Assembly (NCBI GenBank): GCA_028711355.1 | Contig: JAQTSL010000240.1 | Coordinates: forward strand, 1-5,740 | DNA: 5,740 nucleotides | Direction of reading: 5' to 3' | Source of the DNA: Rhodoferax sp. | GTDB lineage: Bacteria > Pseudomonadota > Gammaproteobacteria > Burkholderiales > Burkholderiaceae_C | Part shown: positions 1 through 4,771 of the stretch, in pieces | Layout: each line of letters begins with the position of its first letter | Position numbering within the stretch: the stretch's first letter is position 1 | Notes under the pieces: model-generated | Seen by the model: the letters and a program-made list of their open reading frames with translations, nothing else | Told to the model about the DNA's origin: nothing | The model's database searches: none | Made by a program: the position numbers and the translations under genes

Positions 1-254
1 GCCACTTGCAGCACGTCAAACGGCGCCGCACCGGTGGCCAGGTTGTACGGGCGGATCAGGCTGGATTCGGCGCGAATGGCGCGTGGCCCAAAGCGTGCGC
101 CGGGACGGTGGCTGGTGCCAATATCCAGCGGTACGCCGACAAACGCCGCGTCCAGCCCGGCCGCGCTGCTGGCTACGGGCAGCCGCAACATACTGGCGAT
201 GCCACCAAAGCGTGGCATGGCGTTGCCCGACAGGGGTTGATTTTTGCCGTTCAT
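1..254 (-). CDS. speB: Agmatinase-type ureohydrolase, N-terminal part (runs off left edge)
   Basis: Only the first 84 codons are present. The visible protein starts MNGKNQPLSGNAMPRFGGIA and contains VGVPLDIGT (residues 39-47), then RPGARFGPRAIRAE (50-63) and SLIRPYN (65-71). PRFxGI near the start followed by GVPxDxGT and RPGARxGPxxIR is the N-terminal signature of the arginase/agmatinase family, binuclear-metal hydrolases that split a guanidino group to yield urea and an amine. The metal-binding His/Asp motifs lie further on, outside the window, so substrate (agmatine, guanidinobutyrate, guanidinopropionate, guanidine or other) and activity cannot be judged. ATG at 254 is the only start at the N-terminus apart from Met13; its Shine-Dalgarno is poor (TTCAAG directly before ATG). 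It lies 85 bp downstream of the PotC-like permease on the same strand, so co-transcription is likely. The family call is firm; the symbol speB assumes agmatine is the substrate. Confidence 0.8.
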   Translation of the reverse strand, partial: MNGKNQPLSGNAMPRFGGIASMLRLPVASSAAGLDAAFVGVPLDIGTSHRPGARFGPRAIRAESSLIRPYNLATGAAPFDVLQV

Positions 255-274
255 CTTGAATTCGAGGCTATGGA

Positions 275-294
275 TTGCGGGTCGTGGCCCGCAA
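275..294 (-). other. Intercistronic hairpin between permease and ureohydrolase genes
   Basis: TTGCGGG (275-281) and CCCGCAA (288-294) form a perfect 7-bp stem with a 6-nt loop. It is the only clear structure in the 85-bp gap between the permease stop and the ureohydrolase start. There is no T-tract on either side, so it is not a standard intrinsic terminator. It could be an RNA-stabilising or processing element that sets the relative level of the last gene, or chance in GC-rich DNA. Confidence 0.3.
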
Positions 295-339
295 CAACAG
301 CCCCATTGATGCTTCGAGGTAGCTTTGCTGCCATGGAAG

Positions 340-1164
340 TTAGCGCCGCCGCCCGCGCAGCCACTCCAGCGCCAGCATCAGCGTGGTGGTAAAGATGATC
401 AGTAGCGTCGCCACCGCGGCAATGGTCGGGTTGATGTTCTCACGAATGCCGGTGAACATCTGGCGCGGCAGCGTGACCTGCGTCGGGCCAGCGATAAACA
501 AGGTCACCACCACCTCGTCAAACGACGTGGCAAAGGCAAACAGCGCACCAGAGATGACGCCGGGCGCGATGATCGGCAGCGTGACGCGGAAAAACGTGGT
601 CAGCGGACTGGCCCCCAGGCTGAGTGACGCGCGCACCAGGTTTTCATTGAAGCTTTGCAAGGTGGCCAGCACGGTGGTCAGCACAAACGGCGCACCCAGC
701 GCCGCGTGCACGATCACCAATCCCAGGTAGCTGTCGTTCAAGCCGATACGGGCAAAAAACAGGTAGGTGCTGACCGCCACCACCACAATCGGCACCACCA
801 TCGGCGCAATCAGCAGACTCATCAGCGCGCCCTTGCCAAAGAAGTTGACGCGCGCCAAGCCAACTGCCGCCATGGTGCCCAGAACGGTTGCCAGAATGGT
901 GGCCAGCGGCGCGACGATAAAGCTGTTGCGCGTGGCACGGCCCCATTCGTCGCTTGAGAACAGGTTGTCGTACCAGCGCAGCGACCAGCCCGGCATCGGA
1001 TACGACAAAAACGTGCTGTCGCTGAACGACAGCGGCATGATGACCAAAATCGGCAGCAGCAAAAACAGCAACACCAGCACGCCGGTACCGCGCAGCGCGT
1101 ACCAGCCGATCTTGTCGGTCAACGTGGCGTAGGCGGGGAAGATCGGACGCATGGGCAGTGACAT
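340..1164 (-). CDS. ABC transporter inner-membrane permease, PotC/YdcV-like
   Basis: A 274-residue integral membrane protein, normal length for the PotC class, which forms one half of the transmembrane channel of polyamine-type ABC importers. Hydrophobic segments lie at about residues 24-46, 80-103, 113-137, 145-168, 197-218 and 246-267, giving the six-helix fold. The cytoplasmic EAA loop that docks on the ATPase is at about 176-202 (LVRASLSLGASPLTTFFRV then LPIIAPG), with the conserved Gly and the LP ending. The highly charged C-terminus (EWLRGRRR) is probably cytoplasmic. The chosen ATG at 1164 lies 5 bp after the TAA of the PotB-like gene, and the GGGGTAA run at that stop is the only Shine-Dalgarno candidate, so translational coupling is likely. 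Met5 has no ribosome site. The substrate cannot be read from a permease. No frameshift or truncation is seen. Confidence 0.9.
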   Translation of the reverse strand: MSLPMRPIFPAYATLTDKIGWYALRGTGVLVLLFLLLPILVIMPLSFSDSTFLSYPMPGWSLRWYDNLFSSDEWGRATRNSFIVAPLATILATVLGTMAAVGLARVNFFGKGALMSLLIAPMVVPIVVVAVSTYLFFARIGLNDSYLGLVIVHAALGAPFVLTTVLATLQSFNENLVRASLSLGASPLTTFFRVTLPIIAPGVISGALFAFATSFDEVVVTLFIAGPTQVTLPRQMFTGIRENINPTIAAVATLLIIFTTTLMLALEWLRGRRR

Positions 1165-1169
1165 CAGCT

Positions 1170-2438
1170 TTACCCCAAACTCAGTTCAGACTTGACGACA
1201 CGCCGATAGACCGCGTACAGCACCAGCGTGGCGCTCAAAAGCACGGCGCCCAGCGCGCAGGCCATGCCCCAGTTGACGTTGACGTTGGTGTACTGGGCGA
1301 TGTAGTAGCTCAGCATCTGGTCGTCGGCACCGCCCAACAAGGCGGGCGTGACGTAGTAACCAATGCTCAAAATAAACACCAACAGGCCACCGGCGCCCAT
1401 GCCGGGATAGGTCTGCGGCATATAAACCCGGAAAAACGCCGCCAACGGCGATGAGCCCAGCGACACCGCCGCACGCAAATAAGTGGAGGGCACCGACTTC
1501 ATCACGCTGTACAGCGGCAAAATCATGAACGGCAGCAGAATATGCACCATGGCGATGATGACCCCGAGCCGGTTAAACAGCAGCGGCAACGGCTCATTGA
1601 TCAGCCCCAAGCCCAGTAGCGACCGGTTGACCAGCCCATTGGACTGCAACAGCACGATCCAGGCCGCCGAGCGCACCAGAATCGAGGTCCAGAACGGTAC
1701 CAGCACCAGAATCATCAGGATGTTGGCCTGGCGTGCACTCAATGTTGAGAGCCAATACGCCAGTGGATAGCCCAGCAACAGGCAGGCCAGCATGACCACC
1801 GCGCTGATGCTGAAGGTGCGCATCAAAATCCTGAAAAACGCAGCCGAGTCGGGATCAACATTGACAATATTGCCTTTGATGTCGCGCTTGAGGTCCAGCG
1901 CCGTCAGCAGGTAGTCGGGCGTCCAGCGCGAGCCATTTTTGGCAATCGCTTGCCAGTAGCCCAGTTCTTCCCAGCGTGGGTCGAGTTCCAGTAAGCGCGC
2001 TTTGGCCTGTGCTGGGGACAAATTTGCCTCAAACGGCAGGGCGCGGTAGGCGCTCATCACCAGTGAGCGCCCGCCGGCAATTTCGCTATTGAGCCGACGC
2101 GCCAGGTTGCCGGCATCGGCTTGCTCGGTGATGGCACTCAGGTCGGCCAGCATGGCCGCGTAGGCCGCATCGGGCGGGGCGGTGGTGCGGTCCCAGTGGT
2201 CCAGCTCCGCCACGGTCTGGCGCAAAGTGCTGGCCACTTCGGGGTTTTCCACCGCGCGCACCAGCAGCGCGCCAATCGGCACGATGAAGGTGGCCAGCAA
2301 AAAAATCAGCAGTGGTAGCGTCAGCGAGATGGCAAAGGCCTTTTTACGACGCTGCGAACGCCGCAACTGCGCCTTCAGGTCACCCGGGATCACCCCAGGC
2401 ACCGTGGCTGAAACGATAGTGGCGGCGGTCGCTGTCAC
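1170..2438 (-). CDS. ABC transporter inner-membrane permease, PotB-like, with large extracytoplasmic insert
   Basis: A 422-residue permease that pairs with the PotC-like protein. The N-terminus (1-34) is cytoplasmic and basic (QLRRSQRRKK at 24-33), followed by a first helix at about 35-60. Residues 61-205 are hydrophilic and must lie in the periplasm; helices resume at about 206-229, 239-263, 291-312, 344-368 and 393-412. The EAA loop is at about 320-347 (YLRAAVSLGSSPLAAFFRVYMP). Ordinary PotB proteins are about 280-290 residues, so the roughly 145-residue loop is the odd feature. From memory, similar long-loop permeases occur in proteobacterial polyamine/opine-type operons, so this is probably a recognised subclass and not a fusion. 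The start is GTG at 2438, chosen for the strong AGAAGAAGG 8 nt upstream. The gene follows the substrate-binding-protein stop by 30 bp and is intact, but its transcription now depends on read-through or a promoter downstream of the inserted IS. Confidence 0.9.
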   Translation of the reverse strand: MTATAATIVSATVPGVIPGDLKAQLRRSQRRKKAFAISLTLPLLIFLLATFIVPIGALLVRAVENPEVASTLRQTVAELDHWDRTTAPPDAAYAAMLADLSAITEQADAGNLARRLNSEIAGGRSLVMSAYRALPFEANLSPAQAKARLLELDPRWEELGYWQAIAKNGSRWTPDYLLTALDLKRDIKGNIVNVDPDSAAFFRILMRTFSISAVVMLACLLLGYPLAYWLSTLSARQANILMILVLVPFWTSILVRSAAWIVLLQSNGLVNRSLLGLGLINEPLPLLFNRLGVIIAMVHILLPFMILPLYSVMKSVPSTYLRAAVSLGSSPLAAFFRVYMPQTYPGMGAGGLLVFILSIGYYVTPALLGGADDQMLSYYIAQYTNVNVNWGMACALGAVLLSATLVLYAVYRRVVKSELSLG

Positions 2439-2446
2439 GGTCTTTG

Positions 2447-2455
2447 CCTTCTTCT
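2447..2455 (-). promoter_or_regulatory. Ribosome binding site of the PotB-like gene
   Basis: On the minus strand this reads AGAAGAAGG and ends 8 nt before the GTG at 2438. It is the best Shine-Dalgarno match in the operon after that of the substrate-binding-protein gene, and it supports the GTG as the true start. Confidence 0.6.
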
Positions 2456-2468
2456 CTGGGTCAAAAGC

Positions 2469-3431
2469 TTACTGCGCCGCCCAGGCGGTAAAACGCTTTT
2501 CCAGTGTTTCGCCCTGGTCAGCCCAGAAGCTCACGTTGAATTGCAGCGCGGTCTTGGCGTTGGCCGGAGCGGTGGGCAGGCCGCCGAGCACCTTGGCATC
2601 CAACTTGCCCAGCGCCTTCTTGTTGGTCGGGCCGTACGCGATGTTTTTGGCGTACTCAGCTTGCGCGTCGGCGCCGCTGGCCAGCGCGATGAACTTGAGC
2701 GCTAGGTCCTTGTTGGGCGTGCCTTTGGGCATGACCCAGTAGTCCAGGTCATAGATGCCGCCGGTCCAGGTAATCTTGAGGTTTTTTCCTTCGCGCTGAG
2801 CCGCATCGATGCGGCCGTTGTAGGCGGTGGTCATGACCACGTCACCGGCCACCAAAAACTGCGGCGGCTGGGCACCGGCTTCCCACCACTGGATGTTGGC
2901 CTTGAGTTCGGTCAGCTTCTTGAACGCGCGGTCGGCGCCTTCTTTGGTTTTAAGTACCTTATAGACGTCTTGTACCGCCACGCCGTCGGCCATCAGGGCG
3001 AATTCAACGTTGTAGCGCGCGCCCTTGCGCATGGCACGCTTGCCCGGGAATTTTTTCACGTTCCAGAAGTCGGCCCAGGTGGTGGGGGCGGTCTTGAGCT
3101 TGTCGCCGTTGTAGGCCATCACGGTGGACCAGACAAAGGTGCCGATGCCGCAGTCGTGGATCGCCGCTGGTGTGAAGTCAGCCTTGTTGCCGATCTTGCT
3201 GTAGTCGAGCTTTTCAAACAGGCCTTCGTCGCAGCCACGCGCCACGTCGGGCGATTCAACCTCGACCACGTCCCAGGTCACTTTTTTTGCCTCAACCATG
3301 GCCTTGATCTTGGCCTGCTCGCCGTTGTATTCCACGCCAACGACCTTGTTGCCAGTGGCTTTCTCAAACGGTGCAAAGTAAGCCACTTTCTGGGCGTTGC
3401 CGTTGGCACCGCCGAAATTGACGACAGTAAG
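2469..3431 (-). pseudogene. Periplasmic substrate-binding protein of polyamine-type ABC transporter, 3' part (IS-disrupted)
   Basis: Encodes the last 320 residues of a PotD/PotF-like extracytoplasmic receptor, that is, nearly the whole mature protein. It starts LTVVNFGGANGNAQKV at the IS junction and ends FTAWAAQ before TAA. Family hallmarks are the N-terminal LTVVNFGG strand, WDVVEVESPDVARG, TVMAYNGDKL, PTTWADFWNVKKFPGKRA, the hinge-region WWEAGAQPPQF, TTAYNGRIDAA and DLDYWVMPKGTPNKDLALKF. An acidic residue five before the Pro of the DYWVMP segment is compatible with binding a cationic amine; this comparison with PotD is from memory. The reading frame is otherwise undamaged. The 5' part, with start codon and signal peptide, lies beyond the IS element at 4656-4728; joined at the repeat they give 343 residues, normal for the family. 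The frame stays open upstream into the IS as far as an ATG at 3536, giving a 355-codon chimera whose first 35 codons are element-derived and lack a signal peptide. Any product would be cytoplasmic and unable to serve the importer. Confidence 0.88.
3428..3431. repeat. Target-site duplication, left copy (TAAG)
   Basis: TAAG directly abuts the left IS end and is repeated exactly at the other end (4656-4659). Deleting one copy plus the element restores the codons for ETQLTVVNF. Four bp is the usual duplication of the IS5 group; a 3-bp TAA reading with the G assigned to the element is also possible. Confidence 0.8.
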
Positions 3432-3449
3432 GGAACCTCTGCAAAAGTC
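3432..3449 (+). repeat. IS left terminal inverted repeat
   Basis: Reads GGAACCTCTGCAAAAGTC. Compared with the inward-reading right end (GGATGGCCTGAATAACTC) 11 of 18 positions agree: GGA at the tip, CTG at 8-10, A at 12, AA at 14-15 and TC at 17-18. The match is weak by eye alone; the flanking duplication fixes the boundary. Confidence 0.65.
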
Positions 3450-3485
3450 CCCGTGAATTTTGTTAAAGAAAACAGGCTCAAGCCC

Positions 3486-3515
3486 TTGCTTAATACGGGT
3501 TGTTTGCTTTATAAT
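3486..3515 (+). promoter_or_regulatory. Putative transposase promoter
   Basis: A perfect -10 box TATAAT lies at 3510-3515. The best -35 candidate is TTGCTT at 3486-3491, which keeps only the TTG of the consensus, with an 18-bp spacer. Transcription would be expected to begin about 6-7 nt after the -10, at 3522-3523, the A of the transposase ATG. No Shine-Dalgarno precedes the ATG, so the message would be leaderless or nearly so, consistent with low transposase output. Confidence 0.5.
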
Positions 3516-3522
3516 ATATAGC
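3506..3522. repeat. 17-bp near-palindrome covering the transposase -10 box
   Basis: GCTTTATAATATATAGC differs from its own reverse complement at the centre and at one arm pair only (7 of 8 pairs match). It spans the -10 box and ends directly before the ATG. It might be an operator for self-repression or a -10 region usable in both directions. AT-rich sequence makes chance palindromes common. Confidence 0.3.
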
Positions 3523-4497
3523 ATGAAATTCAGCATTCATCAGCACTCTTTGGGTTTTTCGCTGTCCGTGCGCAAGACCCGCAAAGCCATCTTTCTCGAC
3601 CAAATGGACCGGGTTGTCCCCTGGGCTCGACTGGTTGACCTGATTGCACCTTTTTACCCGGCAGGTAAAACCGGTCGTCCCCCGTTTGAACTGGAAACGA
3701 TGCTGCGCACCCACTTTCTGCAGCAATGGTTCAACTTGTCTGATCCGGCCATGGAAGAAGCCTTCTTCGACATGCCGCTGTACCGTGAGTTTGTCGGCCT
3801 GGCTGACAACGTGCGTCTGCCCGATGAGAGCACCATCCTGCGGTTTAGGCACCGGCTGGAAAAACATGGCTTGGGTGCCAAGATACTGGCTGAGGTCAAC
3901 GCCATCTTGACGGAACGCGGCCTGATGCTCAAGGAAGGCAGTGCGGTGGATGCCACCCTGATTGCTGCACCCAGCTCCACCAAAAACAAAGACAAGGCCC
4001 GTGACCCTGAGATGCATTCCAGCCAGAAGGGTAACCAGTGGTACTTTGGCATGAAGGCGCATATCGGTGTCGATGCCGAATCCGGTCTGGTGCACACGGT
4101 GCGCTGCACTAGTGGCAATGCGCACGACATCACCCAGGCGCACCGCTTGCTGCACGGGCATGAAAAGGCTGTCTGGGCTGATGCGGGTTACCAGGGTGTC
4201 GAGAAACGCCCAGATGCTGATCCGGACGTGACCTGGCATGTGGCCATGCGGCCAGGCAAGCGCAAGACACTCAAGACGGCCGGGGGCACCATGGGTGAGC
4301 TGCTGGACAAGGCTGAGAAGCTCAAAGCCAGTGTCCGTGCCAAGGTGGAGCACCCGTTTCGGGTGATCAAGCGCCAGTTTGGCTTTGTCAAGGTTCGCTA
4401 CAAGGGGCTGGCCAAGAACGCGGCGCAGATTGCGACCTTGTTTGCGCTGTCCAATGTGTGGATGGCGCGCCACCGCTTGATGGGAGCGCAGGCATGA
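3523..4497 (+). CDS. IS5-group DDE transposase
   Basis: A 324-residue transposase, the usual length for the IS5 group (about 325-340), that cuts and joins the ends of its own element. The N-terminal region holds the conserved helical domain of IS5 proteins (about 50-125: GRPPFELETMLRTHFLQQWF, DESTILRFRHRLE). The catalytic triad is visible: D143 in VDATLI, D220 in WADAGYQG and E276 in AKVEHPFR. Around the Glu sits the IS4/IS5 signature R272-x3-E276-x6-K283, with Ala in place of the usual Tyr three before the Arg. Other family blocks are APSSTKNKDKARDPEMH (149-165), GNQWYFGMKAHIGVD (170-184) and VIKRQFGFVKVRYKGL (281-296). The ATG at 3523 is preferred; an in-frame TTG at 3460 would add 21 residues that do not look like the family and has no ribosome site. 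The frame is intact, so activity is plausible. A long open frame on the opposite strand is regarded as a shadow. Confidence 0.95.
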   Translation: MKFSIHQHSLGFSLSVRKTRKAIFLDQMDRVVPWARLVDLIAPFYPAGKTGRPPFELETMLRTHFLQQWFNLSDPAMEEAFFDMPLYREFVGLADNVRLPDESTILRFRHRLEKHGLGAKILAEVNAILTERGLMLKEGSAVDATLIAAPSSTKNKDKARDPEMHSSQKGNQWYFGMKAHIGVDAESGLVHTVRCTSGNAHDITQAHRLLHGHEKAVWADAGYQGVEKRPDADPDVTWHVAMRPGKRKTLKTAGGTMGELLDKAEKLKASVRAKVEHPFRVIKRQFGFVKVRYKGLAKNAAQIATLFALSNVWMARHRLMGAQA

Positions 4498-4592
4498 GTG
4501 CGCCTGTAATGGGCCAAAGAGGCAAAGGTGGGGCACGAAAAACCTCGCAAACCCCGCAAAACGGGGTTCAAGTCCCGCACGCGGGACACTAA
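4494..4592 (+). CDS. Doubtful 32-residue basic ORF overlapping the transposase stop
   Basis: Starts at the ATG of an ATGA overlap with the transposase TGA and ends at TAA (4590-4592). The peptide begins MSAPVMGQRGKGGARK, is rich in Gly, Lys, Arg and Gln, and has no membrane segment or recognised motif. A GGGAG lies 7 nt before the ATG, so translational coupling is mechanically possible. Against it, the second half runs through two strong hairpins, the ORF is very short, and I know of no such accessory gene in the IS5 group. Most likely chance. Confidence 0.15.
   Translation: MSAPVMGQRGKGGARKTSQTPQNGVQVPHAGH
4538..4587 (-). terminator. Tandem hairpins at IS right end, possible terminator for inbound operon transcription
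   Basis: Two hairpins lie side by side downstream of the transposase: AACCCCG/CGGGGTT (4550-4556 with 4562-4568, loop 5) and GTCCCGC/GCGGGAC (4572-4578 with 4581-4587, tight loop). Read on the minus strand, as by operon transcripts entering from the ATPase side, the last stem is followed after 7 nt by TTTTT (4542-4538). This resembles an imperfect intrinsic terminator that would shield the element from outside transcription. On the plus strand no T-run follows, so it is less convincing for the transposase transcript. CGGGG at 4562-4566 could also pair with TCCCG at 4573-4577, excluding both hairpins. Confidence 0.35.
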
Positions 4593-4637
4593 AACCGGGA
4601 TAACGACGATGATGAATGCGGTAGCACATCTGGGTTT

Positions 4638-4655
4638 GAGTTATTCAGGCCATCC
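4638..4655 (-). repeat. IS right terminal inverted repeat
   Basis: Read inward on the minus strand this is GGATGGCCTGAATAACTC, sharing 11 of 18 positions with the left end. It supplies the in-frame TGA (4645-4647) that ends the truncated 5' product of the substrate-binding-protein gene. Confidence 0.65.
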
Positions 4656-4659
4656 TAAG
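4656..4659. repeat. Target-site duplication, right copy (TAAG)
   Basis: Exact second copy of the TAAG at 3428-3431, abutting the right IS end. On the minus strand it is the CTTA of the Leu24-Thr25 codons of the host gene. Confidence 0.8.
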
Positions 4660-4728
4660 CTGAGTTTCGGCCTGGCTGGCTAACGCGACGAACGCCGCGC
4701 AAGCGACGGCGAGGGGGGCAAGTTTCAT
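4656..4728 (-). pseudogene. Substrate-binding protein, 5' part: start codon and signal peptide (IS-disrupted)
   Basis: Codes MKLAPLAVACAAFVALASQA and then ETQL before the IS junction. This is a textbook Sec signal peptide: Lys2, a hydrophobic core at residues 3-17 and an ASQA cleavage site, probably cut between Ala20 and Glu21. It adds the missing start to the 3' part at 2469-3431; joined across the TAAG repeat the sequence reads ETQLTVVNFGG, the expected mature N-terminus of this receptor family. In the present DNA translation runs three codons (R, M, A) into the element and stops at TGA 4645-4647, giving a 27-residue peptide that is almost all signal sequence. The ATG at 4728 is supported by GGAG 7 nt upstream. 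The gene follows the ATPase gene by 43 bp. Confidence 0.88.
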
Positions 4729-4739
4729 GGAGAGTCTCC
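4729..4739 (-). promoter_or_regulatory. Ribosome binding site of the substrate-binding-protein gene, inside a small palindrome
   Basis: On the minus strand the bases before ATG are GGAGACTCTCC, an 11-bp perfect palindrome around one central base. GGAG is the Shine-Dalgarno, 7 nt from the ATG. In RNA it could fold as a 4-bp GGAG/CTCC stem with a 3-nt loop that partly hides the ribosome site. The stem is short and its effect is uncertain. Confidence 0.45.
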
Positions 4740-4771
4740 GGTTAGGGTAAATAAAAATACACGCACACGGG

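Larger units (their letters stand above)
3432..4655 (+). mobile_element. IS5-family (IS5-group) insertion sequence, complete, 1224 bp
   Basis: A complete element bounded by imperfect terminal inverted repeats and an exact TAAG duplication. Length and content (one 324-residue DDE transposase filling most of the element) match the IS5 group, whose type member is about 1.2 kb. It lies opposite to the host operon and interrupts the substrate-binding-protein gene between codons 24 and 25. The 91 bp before the transposase hold its promoter; the 158 bp after it hold two hairpins and a doubtful short ORF. Intact transposase, exact duplication and otherwise undamaged host ORFs all argue for a recent and possibly still mobile copy. 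The element has not been named because no database was consulted. Confidence 0.92.

Noticed and set aside
275..294. Hairpin after the PotC-like gene as an operon terminator
   Set aside because: No T-tract follows on either strand and the next gene on the same strand begins 21 bp later, so it is kept only as an unassigned hairpin.
6..392. 128-codon plus-strand open frame at the left edge
   Set aside because: It is antisense to the ureohydrolase and the end of the PotC-like permease, both with clear family motifs on the minus strand; its translation is low-complexity and lacks motifs.
2182..2742. 186-codon plus-strand open frame
   Set aside because: Shadow of the PotB-like permease and receptor genes, crossing their intergenic gap with no ribosome site or recognisable domain.
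2970..3521. 183-codon plus-strand open frame in the receptor remnant
   Set aside because: Antisense to well-conserved receptor sequence; contains runs of His, Gly and Val typical of reverse-complement translation.
3460..3522. Upstream TTG start that would lengthen the transposase to 345 residues
   Set aside because: No Shine-Dalgarno, the added residues do not resemble IS5-group N-termini, and the promoter -10 box lies inside the extension.
4562..4592. GGGGTTCAAGTCCCGC followed by GCGGGACACTA resembles the T-arm and 3' end of a tRNA
   Set aside because: With the canonical 7-nt loop only three stem pairs form, the end reads ACTA and not CCA, and no matching D-arm, anticodon arm or 5' acceptor strand exists upstream. 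It is explained better by two adjacent hairpins.
3490..4629. 379-codon open frame on the minus strand covering almost the whole IS element
   Set aside because: It mirrors the transposase codons in antisense, shows no recognisable domain, and long antisense frames are a known by-product of codon bias in IS5-group elements. Its start region shows no ribosome site.
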